DNA of 64,000 nt, from NCBI RefSeq assembly GCF_030867145.1, contig NC_134419.1:1240001-1304000 (forward strand), read 5' to 3'. This document shows, piece after piece, positions 49,324 through 60,665 of this stretch (position 1 is its first letter; the number at the start of each line of letters is the position of its first letter). The translations under genes and the position numbers were made by a program. The notes beneath the pieces are model-generated. The model had not been told where the DNA came from and made no database searches. It saw only the letters and a list, made by a program, of their open reading frames with translations. Source of the DNA: Opisthocomus hoazin (taxonomy: Eukaryota > Chordata > Aves > Opisthocomiformes > Opisthocomidae).

Positions 49324-50202
49324 ACCCAGGCTTGGTCCGTGAAACAACAGCTTGGAAGCCGCAGGCTGCTGGTGTCCAGCAAGCTTGGGTCTGGTGGATC
49401 CTTTCCAAAAGCTGTTGGCAGGAGCGCCGGGGCCGGAAAGGTATTTACGGGCTGCGTCCTGCGGATCGCCGCCGATTTATGGGGACTCCAGTCACCATCG
49501 AGCTGGCTGGAATTAATGTTCCTGAGATTCCTACTGTGAGGTGGCTGGCCGAGCCCCAGCCCCTTTCCATGCGTTATTAACCTGCAGCCATTTCACTTGC
49601 GAACAACAGGTTATAAATTAACCAGCTGCCACTTTTATGGTTTCACAGGTTTTTCTCCGCGGCAGCGCGGGCACTGCGGTGAGCACGGAGCTGAAGAGGG
49701 TCGGGGCTTGTCCCGGCTTCAGCAAACAGCGGCGAGCGATTCCCCGGCACCCACAACCCGGGGGGCTGTCGGTGCTCCCCGCGGGGCTGAGCTCAGCCGG
49801 TCCCAGGAAGTATTTCGGGTCACACCAACGCAGTGCAAGATTTTTTGGCCAGGGATGAGTTTCCGATGTGAGCTGTGACCCCACGAAGGACTGAGGCGTT
49901 GGTATCTTCTAGCCAACTGCTCCATCTTCATCGGTGCTTCCATTCCTCCCGGGAAGCGCAAAGACAAATTCTCCATTTCTGCCAGGATTTAAATGCTTGT
50001 GGGGATTTACAAAGAGACCCGCTGGGGTGCCAGGGCCTCAGGGCTATCCCTGGCTCCACGAGCGCTGGAAAGGCTGCCGGGGGGTCTGTCCCCGGCTCTG
50101 CGCCCTGCCCGTCGCACTCCCGCCTTTCCCCAGCACTGCCGGTGAAAATGCCCCCGCACCCTGCCTTCGGCGTATGGTAACAGCCCGGGCAGTCCCAGTG
50201 CC
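49324..50202. other. Unannotated stretch
   Basis: No gene or repeat recognised before the large minisatellite begins. Confidence 0.35.
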
Positions 50203-50360
50203 CGAGGTGGGCAGCCCAAAGCGGGTGGCTCGAGGTGGGCAGCTCAAAGGGGCAGCTCAAAGCGGGCAGCTCAACGTGGGCAGCTCGAAGCGGGCAGCTC
50301 AAAGTAGGCAGCTCAAAGCGGGTGGCTCGAGGTGGGCAGCTCAAAGGGGCAGCTCAAAGT

Positions 50361-51411
50361 GGGCAGCTCAAAGGGGCAGCTCGAAGTGGGCAGCCCAAAG
50401 CGGGTGGCTCGAGGTGGGCAGCTCAAAGTGGGCAGCTCAAAGGGGCAGCTCAAAGGGGCAGCTCAAAGTGGGCAGCTCAAAGTGGGCAGCCCAAAGCGGG
50501 TGGCTCGAGGTGGGCAGCTCAAAGTGGGCAGCTCAAAGGGGCAGCTCGAAGTGGGCAGCTCAAAGGGGGCAGCTCAAAGTGGGCAGCTCAAAGGGGCAGC
50601 TCAAAGGGGCATCTCAAAGGGGCAGCTCAAAGGGGCAGCTCAAAGGGGGCAGCTCAAAGTGGGCAGCTCAAAGGGGCAGCTCAAAGGGGCAGCTCAAAGG
50701 GGGCAGCTCAAAGCGGGCAGCTCGAAGTGGGCAGCTCAAAGCGAGCAGCTCAAAGCGGGCAGCTCAAAGTGGGCAGCTCAAAGTGGGTGGCTCGAGGTGG
50801 GCAGCTCAAAGGGGTAGCTCAAAGGGGCAGCTCAAAGGGGCAGCTCAAAGCGGGCAGCTCGAAGTGGGCAGCTCAAAGCAGGCAGCTCGAAGTGGGCAGC
50901 TCAAAGCAGGCAGCTCAAAGCAGGCAGCTCAAAGGGACAGCTCAAAGCGAGCAGCTCGAAGTGGGCAGCTCAAAGTGGGCAGCCCAAAGGGGCAGCTCAA
51001 AGGGGCAGCTCGAAGGGGCAGCTCAAAGGGGCAGCTCAAAGGGGCAGCTCAAAGTGAGCAGCTCAAAGCAGGCAGCTCAAAGCGAGCAGCTCAAAGCGGG
51101 CAGCTCAAAGTGGGCAGCTCAAAGCGGGTGGCTCGAGGTGGGCAGCTCAAAGGGGCAGCTCAAAGGGGCAGCTCAAAGGGGCAGCTCAAAGTGGGCAGCT
51201 CAAAGCGAGCAGCTCAAAGGGGCAGCTCAAAGGGGCAGCTCAAAGTGGGCAGCTCAAAGCGGGCAGCTCAAAGGGGGCAGCCCAAAACAGGCAGCTCAAA
51301 GAGGCAGCTCAAAGCGAGCAGCTCAAAGCGAGCAGCTCGAAGTGGGCAGCTCAAAGCAGGCAGCTCAAAGCAGGCAGCTCAAAGGGGCAGCTCAAAGCGA
51401 GCAGCTCGAAG
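50361..51411 (+). repeat. Higher-order repeat copy 1 (1,105-bp period)
   Basis: Matches 51466-52516 at a constant offset of 1,105 bp. The offset was verified at the unique markers GGGGTAGCTC (50811), ATCTCAAAGG (50611) and CCCAAAACAGG (51281). Only one substitution was noticed between the copies. Confidence 0.9.
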
Positions 51412-51465
51412 TGGGCAGCTCAAAGGGGCAGCCCAAAGCGGGCAGCTCAAAGGGGCAGCTCGAAG

Positions 51466-52516
51466 GGGCAGCTCAAAGGGGCAGCTCGAAGTGGGCAGCC
51501 CAAAGCGGGTGGCTCGAGGTGGGCAGCTCAAAGTGGGCAGCTCAAAGGGGCAGCTCAAAGGGGCAGCTCAAAGTGGGCAGCTCAAAGTGGGCAGCCCAAA
51601 GCGGGTGGCTCGAGGTGGGCAGCTCAAAGTGGGCAGCTCAAAGGGGCAGCTCGAAGTGGGCAGCTCAAAGGGGGCAGCTCAAAGTGGGCAGCTCAAAGGG
51701 GCAGCTCAAAGGGGCATCTCAAAGGGGCAGCTCAAAGGGGCAGCTCAAAGGGGGCAGCTCAAAGTGGGCAGCTCAAAGGGGCAGCTCAAAGGGGCAGCTC
51801 AAAGGGGGCAGCTCAAAGCGGGCAGCTCGAAGTGGGCAGCTCAAAGCGAGCAGCTCAAAGCGGGCAGCTCAAAGTGGGCAGCTCAAAGTGGGTGGCTCGA
51901 GGTGGGCAGCTCAAAGGGGTAGCTCAAAGGGGCAGCTCAAAGGGGCAGCTCAAAGCGGGCAGCTCGAAGTGGGCAGCTCAAAGCAGGCAGCTCGAAGTGG
52001 GCAGCTCAAAGCAGGCAGCTCAAAGCAGGCAGCTCAAAGGGACAGCTCAAAGCGAGCAGCTCGAAGTGGGCAGCTCAAAGTGGGCAGCCCAAAGGGGCAG
52101 CTCAAAGGGGCAGCTCGAAGGGGCAGCTCAAAGGGGCAGCTCAAAGGGGCAGCTCAAAGTGAGCAGCTCAAAGCAGGCAGCTCAAAGCGAGCAGCTCAAA
52201 GCGAGCAGCTCAAAGTGGGCAGCTCAAAGCGGGTGGCTCGAGGTGGGCAGCTCAAAGGGGCAGCTCAAAGGGGCAGCTCAAAGGGGCAGCTCAAAGTGGG
52301 CAGCTCAAAGCGAGCAGCTCAAAGGGGCAGCTCAAAGGGGCAGCTCAAAGTGGGCAGCTCAAAGCGGGCAGCTCAAAGGGGGCAGCCCAAAACAGGCAGC
52401 TCAAAGAGGCAGCTCAAAGCGAGCAGCTCAAAGCGAGCAGCTCGAAGTGGGCAGCTCAAAGCAGGCAGCTCAAAGCAGGCAGCTCAAAGGGGCAGCTCAA
52501 AGCGAGCAGCTCGAAG
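51466..52516 (+). repeat. Higher-order repeat copy 2
   Basis: Second copy of 50361-51411. The markers reappear at 51916, 51716 and 52386. The single visible difference is GCGAGCAG here against GCGGGCAG in copy 1, near 52204. Confidence 0.9.
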
Positions 52517-52844
52517 GGGCAGCTCAAAGGGGCAGCTCAAAGGGGCAGCTCAAAGTGAGCAGCTCAAAGTGAGCAGCTCAAAGTGGGCAGCTCAAAGTGG
52601 GCAGCTCGAAGTGGGCAGCTCAAAACAGGCAGCCCAAAGCGGTCAGCTCGAAGCAGGCAGCTGAAAACAGGCAGCTCAAAGTGGGCAGCTCGAGGTGGGC
52701 AGCTTGAAGTGGGTAGCTCAAAGCAAGCAGCTCAAAGCAGGCAGCTCAAAGCAGGCAGCTCGAAGTGGGCAGCCCGAAGCGGGCAGCTCAAAGCGGGCAG
52801 CTCAAAGCAGGCAGCTCGAGGTGGGCAGCCCGAAGTGGGCAGCG

Positions 52845-53855
52845 TGCTCCCAAGCCGCAGCAGAGCAGGGCTTCGGCGCGGTGATTTGCAGCTCGCTCTG
52901 CAGCTCCAAGCCGTCTCTGGTTGACCCCAGCCAGTGGCAGTCGTCTGGCCGGCTTCGTCAGGCTCTGGTTTGCCTCTGAACATTTGGGATTTTTCAGGAA
53001 TGAAGTCAAAAGCAGAATTCACTCTGAGTTCACCCGGGCTTGTCCCTGCCAGCGTCGCGTTAAAGCACGGAGCAGTCTCCGCGGGCCCCGGCGCCGATGC
53101 CAAGAGGGGATGCGCAGAAATTCAGCCCTCGCTTTGGTCCACTGCAGGACATAAAAGAACCGCTTTGAGTAGAAAACACGTTAAATATGTTCAAATGCAT
53201 TTTATTAAAGACAATGTATTTACATTTTGGGCTGCTTTGTTTTGATAATAAATTGTAGCAACGGACAGAAGCCACAGCTATTATGACTTTTTGTAAACAC
53301 GCTGATTTAACAAACTTTGTCCACCCTTCAACGCACACGGCTGTTTGCACAGAGGGGAGCCACAGTTATTACACACATTCATTAGGAAAAATAAATTCAG
53401 CATTTATGAAGGCTCTTGGGCTTGGAGATGAAAAGAAGTATACACCCCATCTTGGAGTGACTCTGTAATATGAAGATGTAATTCCAGCAATTTGAGGTTT
53501 ATATGACAGGCTGGAGCCGGTTGGGTTTTGCCTGATGTATTTGCAATTTGCTGGCTCTGAATGTGAACAGGCTTTGAAGAACAGAGACAAAAACATGCCC
53601 AGAAACCCTTTGCCCACATTTGGGCAAGGTTTTGTCCCGTCCTGCCAGCTCAGGGAAGGGAGGTCACGGCCGGTCTCTCCCACCACGAGGGCTGAGCAAC
53701 ACGGGAACCCCTCCAGCCCCCCTCGAGGGAGCTCGTCCGTCCGTCAGTCCAGAGCAGCCTGCTCGCTGCGCGCTGTACGGCAGCCCCAGCGCGGAGGGAT
53801 GCTCGGCCGGCGCGGGGACGCAGCCCCTGTGCCGGGGCTGGGAAGTCACCGTCCC
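52845..53855. other. Unannotated stretch
   Basis: No gene recognised. AT-rich at 53,160-53,560 with AATAAA-like hexamers on both strands. Confidence 0.35.
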
Positions 53856-54545
53856 GCTGCCGGCTGGAATGGAGTTCATTTCCCTCCCAGTAGCTGCTGT
53901 GGTGTGGTTTTAGCACCAGAAGAATGTTGGTAACGCTGATGGTTTTAGTTGTTGCTAAGAAATGGAGGACTTGTTCCAGTCTCCCACGTTCAGCTAACGA
54001 GCAGGCGTGCAGGAGCTGGGAGGGAGCACAGACAGACAGACAGACAGCCGAGCTGGCCAGCAGAAATATTCCATCGCACGGACCTTGCGCAGCTTACGAA
54101 GGGGGGGTGGCTCTTTCTCTTTTCCCTGCGTTCAAATCCTCTCTTGCCTGGGAGTTCAAATCCTCTCTTGCCTGGGAGTTCAAATCCTCTCTAGTCCAGG
54201 AGTTCGAACTTTACCAGGAGTTTGGTCTTTTTCAGGAATTTCGCAAAATCCGTGCGCGCCGGGTTCCGCGATCGCTGCTCGGGGACTGGCAGCGAATTGG
54301 TCATCAGGCGGTGAGAAAATTGTATTGTATATAGTTTGTTTTGCATATTCATTATTATTATTATTATCGTTCTTAGTATTGTTAGCAGTGGGTTTAGAAT
54401 TTACTTTGTTGCCGTATTGAGCTGTCTTTATCTCAGCCCACGAGTTTCGCTGTTTGTCCCTCTCTCCCCCGTCCCACCGGGCGGAATGGGGGTGGGCGAG
54501 CGGCTGTCCGGTGCTCAGTTGCCGGCCGCCGGGTTCAGCCACGGC
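53856..54545 (+). mobile_element. LTR-like interspersed repeat, second copy
   Basis: Shares ordered blocks with 14774-15371: GGAATGGAGTTCATTTCC, CCAGTAGCTGCT, AGAAGAATGTTGGTAAC, GAAATATTCCAT, GGTCATCAGGCGGT, CTTTATCTCAGCCC and GGGCGAGCGGCTGTC. It contains an extra 24-bp tandem repeat. No retroviral genes are adjacent. Boundaries are approximate. Confidence 0.65.
54131..54210. repeat. 24-bp tandem repeat inside the LTR-like element
   Basis: TTCAAATCCTCTC blocks start at 54131, 54155 and 54179, with a diverged fourth (TTCGAAC) at 54203. The first LTR-like copy (14774) lacks this expansion. Confidence 0.85.
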
Positions 54546-55225
54546 AGCACCACAGGCTGGTGAGGCTTCAAGCCCACCACGGCCGCAGCTTCCCCATCCC
54601 TCCCCAGCACAGACAATGCACCGGGGCCTCGCTTCCCCGCGGGCTCCTGCGGCTCGGGTGCAGGGGATCTCAAATCTTCCAGTACCGATACTTAAAGTCG
54701 TTAAAGGGACATTAGCATCTTTTATGGTAAATAAATGTCACGAAGGCAAGGAGACAGCAGCTTTTTGTGGGGCAGCTCATTCAGCAGAATAAAATGCAAC
54801 GGGGTTCAGTGGCTGAAGACCAAAAGCAGAGAGTTTCAGATTGCGGTTTAGGTGCTGTGTACGTAACCAGGGAAGGTGGCCTTTGGCTAAAACTGCCAGA
54901 TGTGACACAGCCTCTGCCTTCCGGAGCCGTCGAGTCACGGCTCGGCCTCGGGAGAGGACAGGGAAAGCCTCAGCGGACGCGTTCTCCAGGTTCTCACGCT
55001 AAACCACCTCGCTGCCCTTGCTGGTCTTCAAAGGCTGCTCGTTTTTCTGTGAAATCTGTGCTTTTACCTTGTGTCGAACGAAGAGGAGGAGAGTCACTGA
55101 TTTACAGGGATTGGATGGGTCGAAACACTCTGGAAATAAATGATTTGTCCTCAGAATAGTCAGGTTTCTTCCTCCCCTGCCTCCTTCATGTGGCTCCCCT
55201 TGGTCTTTTGAAGGCCCTTGGCAGG
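54546..55225. other. Unannotated stretch
   Basis: No gene or repeat recognised. Confidence 0.35.
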
Positions 55226-55396
55226 AAGGCTGCCCAGAGGGGCTGTGGAGTCTCCTTCTCTGGAGATATTCCAGCCCCGCCTGGACGCGGTGCTGTGCCC
55301 CCTGCTCTGGGTGACCCTGCTTGGGCAGGGGGTTGGGCTAGGTGACCACAGAGGGCCCTGCCAACCCCTGCCATGCTGGGGTTCTGGGATTCTGTG
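55226..55396 (+). mobile_element. CR1 3'-end fragment
   Basis: The last ~170 bp of CR1 from GGCTGCCCAGAGGGGCTGTGG, with a degraded tail GGTTCTGGGATTCTGTG. Confidence 0.9.
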
Positions 55397-57983
55397 AAGA
55401 TGAGACCCGGCGAGCCACTGCGCCCTGCGGCGGGAGCGTCCCCTCGGCCGCCCTGCGCTCGGGCATCCCCGAGCCGGCGCCGCGGAGGAAAGCCTCGCTA
55501 CTCCCACAGCGGCAAACGTCAGCTGCAGCCTTTCAAGGACAATGTTTTATCCAAGCCACAATGCTAACAAAACGATCTCCTCTTCGTTAAGAACGTTCTT
55601 TGAACTTGGCTGGCCGCTGGCTTTGGAAGGAGTCCGTGTTGGTGGGGGTGCCAGCCCGGCGTCGCGGTCAGAGCGGCGATAAAGCAGCCCCGTGGGTTAA
55701 ACCTCCAGATAAATTTACTTTATGAAGGGCGAGAACTTCTTGTCCTCTTTGTCCTCTGCCAAGGCTGCCGTGTCGTCCCCGAAGGCGACAGGGCCGGAGA
55801 CGCGCTCGCTGCCCGCAGAAGGACGCTGTGTTTGCAGAGGTGGCTGCCACCGGCCGGGCAGGGGACCCTCAGGGCTGCTGCACCCGTGGTGACGTCTCCC
55901 ACGCCGGGCGCAGGCACCGTCCTGAGATGAAAACAAGAAAAAAGAAGAAAATGCCCCGCCGAAGCTCAAGGATGAGGAGTGAGAGGTTTTCTCCAGAAAC
56001 AGGCCAGTCCCACGTCTGCAGGGTGCCCGCTCGTCCCTAACCCCCCGAGGTGGGCACCAGCCCGCGGTTCATCGAGCCGAAGGTCGGGTCGGTCTCCACA
56101 GCAGTGCGAGGGCCGCGTTACCGCAGCGCGTCTTCCTGGGGGGCATCTGCAGGACAGCCCGAGAGAACAGACAAGCAGGAGCACAGACCCATTGAATGCC
56201 ACGTTTAAAATTAGGACTTTTTTCCTAAAAAAAAAACTAAACCATGAAGATCAACCCAAACCTGAGTTACTTCAGATCGTGTTAACTCGTAAGTCTCCTT
56301 TAGAGTGGAAGATTTGAACTATCCTACAGCTCAGCCAGGGACCAAAATCCCGGAGAAGATCTTCTTGGTTTATGGAGACGCTTTGCAGCCAGCCAGGGAG
56401 GTCTGCGGGGACAGAAACCCTCCTGGCTCCATCAGCAGTCGCTGAGCCTCTGCCAGCCTGCAGCACGACAGGGTTCCACCCGGCCACAAAATTTATGTCT
56501 AGTTTTAAACCTGCCATTCCCGAGACTTATAAGCTGATCAGGAATTTATTAAAGGTAACATTGTGGTTGCTTTTAGGAAGTTTAATAAACCGGATTTTAT
56601 TGATTAATTCTCTTATTAAATGCACGCCCAGTTCTACGATACCTCTCGCTGCTACTCATACACACATAGGTTGGGTGTGTGGTGAGTATCCATATTTCTA
56701 ACTGAAGAGCTTCTGACAGAGCGTTCCCCACCGTCCTCTCCACTACGGCTCCAAAGACCAATGGCAGCCATATGTCCAACTCTGAAGTGTCAACCCACAG
56801 GAGCGAAACCAAAGACGTGAGGTGACTCTTGGCCAACGTAGCCCAAGGCAAGAGCTCCCGCAGAAGCAACACTCCGCAGGGGTAGCGTCCATCCGCCCGT
56901 CCCTCCGTGCTCTGCACCGCTCGCTGAAGGCTACGCCAAGCCTGCCCAGGTGAGGACTCTCCTCCCAGACTGGTGCCTTCAGAACTACTCTGGCTTTGAC
57001 ACCTGAGTGACCCTGAGACCCCGGCTCCGTCGCAGCCCCGCAGCCCCTGGGTGCTGCCCACCACAGCCAGGCTCTGCTCCCATGCCGCGTCCCGGTAATT
57101 CCATTTTCATTCGCGTGTCCCCAGCTGACACAAATAAAACTCCCATTTGCTGATGGTTATCTTTCAATAATAACCTACTTGCCCAGAAGTTGTTTTGGTA
57201 AATCCCCCAGAATGAAGTTACGGATGAGTCATTTCAATCCAAGTAAACAAAAATCGAGGGTCTGTGCTGCCAAGGCAGCGCGCGGCTGGAAGGTTCCTCT
57301 GAACCACACCTCAAGCCGTTCACAGGAGACATCCCCAGGTTTGCAAAGCACATGGACACAGAAGACATCCCCAAGCTTGCAAAGCACGTGGCCGCACACC
57401 TCTGAGGGAGGAGAAACACCCCCATTTTTCCCAGAACCTTGATCCCATCTATTAAACTGGAGCCCACAGAGCCTGCTGGCAGCCGACCCCGGCGAGGAGC
57501 CCAGCGCGAGGAGGAGCCGCTGCCGGGTGCAGGCAGACGGACGCCTGCGCCGTGACCGCACCGGTGCGGACGCGCGATGGGGACACGCGCTGCAAGCTCA
57601 CCGCGTGCCCTCCTCTGCGCACAGAAGAGCGTTCGCACGTCACTGTCACCAGGGTCTTCAGAAAATGGTGTTTTGATGCACCGTTTGCTAAGGAAATAAT
57701 AAATCACCCCTTTGCTCACCACTAAAGAGCTCTTTGCTATTAACACGTCTGATGGTTTTGATTAGAAACCCAACCTTAGGGGATGGCTGGGTGGCAGCTC
57801 AGCTCCGCGAGCCGCCCAGCGTCACTCTCCCAAAGCTTTTCCAGGGACCGTGCCCCACGCCCCGCTCCGCGGGCTCTCTGTGGAGCCCCTAGGTGCTCCA
57901 TGTCCCACCGGTGGGCAGCTCCAGCACGGACCCCCCGCGCTGCTGCCGGCAGGCGATGGGCACGGACACTGCACACGCTGAGA
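55397..57983. other. Unannotated stretch
   Basis: No gene recognised. An imperfect two-unit tandem duplication of about 36 bp (AGACATCCCCAGGTTTGC, AGACATCCCCAAGCTTGC) lies at about 57,326-57,395. Confidence 0.35.
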
Positions 57984-58306
57984 AATCATCGAATCATAGA
58001 AAGTTTTGGGTCGGAAGGGACCCCCAGAGGTCATCCAGTCCAACCCCCCCGCAGCGAGCAGGGACACCCCTAACTAGATCAGGGTGCTCAGAGCCCTGTC
58101 CAACCTGGGCTTGAATGTTTCCAGGGATGGGGCCTCCACCACCTCTCTGGACAACCCGTTCCAGTGTTCCACCACCCTCATTGTAAAGAATTTCTTCCTT
58201 ATATCCAGCCTAAACCTACCCTGTTTTAGTTTACAACCATTACCCCTCGTCCTGTCACTGCTGTCTCTACTAAAAATATTGTCCCCATCTTTCCTATAGG
58301 CTCCAG
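57984..58306 (-). mobile_element. Divergent older CR1 subfamily, inverted 3' portion
   Basis: Opens AATCATCGAATCATAG with GGTCGGAAGGGACCCCC and GGTCATCCAGTCCAACCCCC. The coding strand retains a degenerate RT C-terminus. Clearly different from the dominant subfamily in the window and therefore probably older. Confidence 0.88.
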
Positions 58307-59053
58307 CCCAGGATCCACGGCCGGTATTTTAAGACTCAGAAACCAAGATTTTGGCTTCCAAACTTGGGTTTAACTGCTCGAAGAAGTGGTCTGAGCGTTA
58401 CCACTCTTGGCGCCTGCGGTCCCCCAGCCCCAGGAGCTTGGCTGCTGAGCAGGGCCACGCGACTGCGGGCCATCAGGACCCTCAAAGCCACACGCAGCTC
58501 AGCATAACGTCCCACCAAAACCCATCTTCAGGTCAACAAGATGCTCTAGAGCCCGCGCTCGCCCGCGGTCTGCGCTCCACGCAGAGCTGCTCCGCGCGTG
58601 CAGACCTGCCCAGCCTGGGTGTCCATCACCCGCTCTCGCCCCCAGCCTGGTTCTGACGCTTCTGTCGCCAGGCGGTCAGAAACCCGACGGCTGCCATCGG
58701 TCTGTGCACATCCGGCTGGGGAAAAACAAAACCAAAAAGGCACCGGGTGCCGAGGGCCAGACGAGCTCTGTTTGTCTCCTCGCTCGCTTTAAAAACACAA
58801 TTACGGAGCCACCGCAGCGGGCTTTGACCCCGTCCCCCTCTCCGCCTGAGCGTATTGACACAGCAGGATTGTCTGAGTTACTGGAAATGAATTATTATAG
58901 CAGCTATGTCAATAAATTAGTTTGATCACAGCAACAATGTCAAAGTTAATAATTCAGCTGATATTTCACTGGACTGAGCAGTAATCGCCCGTTATCAATT
59001 GGTTTTATTCAGTCGCGCGGTCTCGGGCGCGCGCTCCTTTTCCACCAAGCATC
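58307..59053. other. Unannotated stretch
   Basis: No gene or repeat recognised. Confidence 0.35.
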
Positions 59054-60142
59054 TCAGAATCACAGAATCACAGAATCACAGAATAGTAGGGGTTGGAAGG
59101 GACCTCTGTGGGTCATCTAGTCCAACCCCCCCGCCGAAGCAGGGTCACCTACAGCAGGCTGCACAGGACCTTGTCCAGGCGGGTCTTGAATATCTCCAGA
59201 GAAGGAGACTCCACAGCCTCCCTGGGCAGCCTGGGCCAGGGCTCCGTCACCCTCAGAGGGAAGAAGTTCTTCCTCATCTTCAGCTGAAACTTCCCATGCT
59301 CCAGTTTGTGCCCGCTGGCCCTTGTCCTGTCACTGGGCACCACTGGAAAGAGCTTGGCCCCATCCTCCTGACCCCCACCCTTCAGATATTTGTAGGCATT
59401 TCTAAGGTCCCCTCGCAGCCTTCTCTTCTCCAGGCTGAACAAGCCCAGCTCCCTCAGCCTCTCCTCGTAGGGGAGATGTTCCAGTCCCCTCATCATCCTC
59501 GTAGCCCTCCACTGGACTCTCGCCAGTAGCTCCTCATCTTTCTTGAACTGGGGAGCCCAGAACTGGACACAGTACTCCAGATGGGGCCTCACCAGGGCAG
59601 TGTAGAGGGGAAGGAGAACCTCCCTCGTCCTGCTGCTCACACTCTTCTTGATGCACCCCAGGATCCCATTGGCTTTCTTGGCAGCCAGGGCACGCTGCTG
59701 GCTCATGGTTAACCTGTCGTCCACCAGGACACCCAGGTCCCTCTCCGCAGAGCTGCTCTCCAGCAGGTCCACCCCAAGCCTGTACTGGTGCATGAGGTTG
59801 TTCCTCCCCAGGTGCAGGACCCTGCATTTGCCTTTGTTGAACCTCATCAGGTTCCTCTCTGCCCAGCTCTCCAGCCTGTCCAGGTCACGCTGAATGGCAG
59901 CACAGCCTTCTGGTGTATCTACCACACCTCCCAGTTTGGTGTCGTCAGCAAACTGAGGGTACATTCTAACTCTTCATCCAGGTCGTTGATGAAGAAGTTG
60001 AACAAGGCTGGGCCCAGTACTGACCCTGGGGGACACCACTTGTTACCAGCCTCCAACCATACTCAGCGCCGCTGATGACAACCCTCTGAGCTCTGCCATT
60101 CAGCCAGTTCTCAATCCACTTCACCGACCACTCATCCAGCCC
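59054..60142 (-). mobile_element. CR1 LINE, long inverted copy
   Basis: Four tail units, then RT C-terminus to FADDTKL, SGVPQG and [16 protein letters not shown] small deletion falls between FADD and the upstream LSK. Shares the one-base loss after SGVPQG with the other two long copies. EHGKFQLKM subtype at the 3' end. Confidence 0.96.
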
Positions 60143-60481
60143 CCAGCTGAACGGACCCCAGCACCCGCGTGGGAGGAGGGTGAGGGTGCTCCGGGCAGCC
60201 TCGGAGGAGGGCATGCGGAGCGGCTTCCCGCGGCGCGGGAACGAAAGGGTGAGGGGCCTGGAGGGAAAGACCAGCGACAACACCAAGCCGTCCCTTGCGG
60301 GTTTCCCTGGCATCACCCAGCAACGTTCCAGGAAAAGCTGGGAGCATCAGGTCACCGAGAGCGAGCGCGGCACCACCCATCGCGGTAACGCCTTTGGCTG
60401 TTGGAAATCTGGGCTCTAGTTCATGGCAGGCAGCCCACGGCGTCGCCAACACTGGCCATTGCATTACCCAAGCTGCTCACC
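60143..60481. other. Unannotated stretch
   Basis: GC-rich, no gene or repeat recognised. Confidence 0.35.
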
Positions 60482-60516
60482 ATAAATAAATAAATAGGTA
60501 GATAGATAGAAGGATG

Positions 60517-60560
<44 letters not shown>

Positions 60561-60665
60561 CATAGATACATAGATAGATAGATACATAGATACATACATA
60601 CATACCTACCTACATACATACATAGATGGATAAATGGATAAATGGATAAATGGACAAATAAATAA
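60482..60665. repeat. Compound tetranucleotide microsatellite
   Basis: Blocks of ATAA, then GATA (longest uninterrupted run about 60,518-60,560), then CATA/CCTA, then GGATAAAT. Likely polymorphic. Confidence 0.95.

Larger units (their letters stand above)
50203..52844. repeat. 13/14-bp minisatellite array with higher-order duplication
   Basis: About 190 tandem units of the form GGGCAGCTCAAAGN (14 bp) or a 13-bp form lacking one base, with variants CTCGAAG, GGTGGCTCGAGG and GAGCAGCTC. The mix of 13- and 14-bp units shifts frame throughout. All plus-strand frames stay open because the unit has no stop, producing frames up to 809 codons that are not credible genes. Within it, 50361-51411 is repeated at 51466-52516. 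Confidence 0.97.

Noticed and set aside
49934-52664. Very long plus-strand open frames (662 and 809 codons) rich in Q, K, G and S
   Set aside because: They run through the 13/14-bp minisatellite, which has no stop codon in any plus-strand frame. Overlapping frames are equally open and unit-length changes shift frame constantly.
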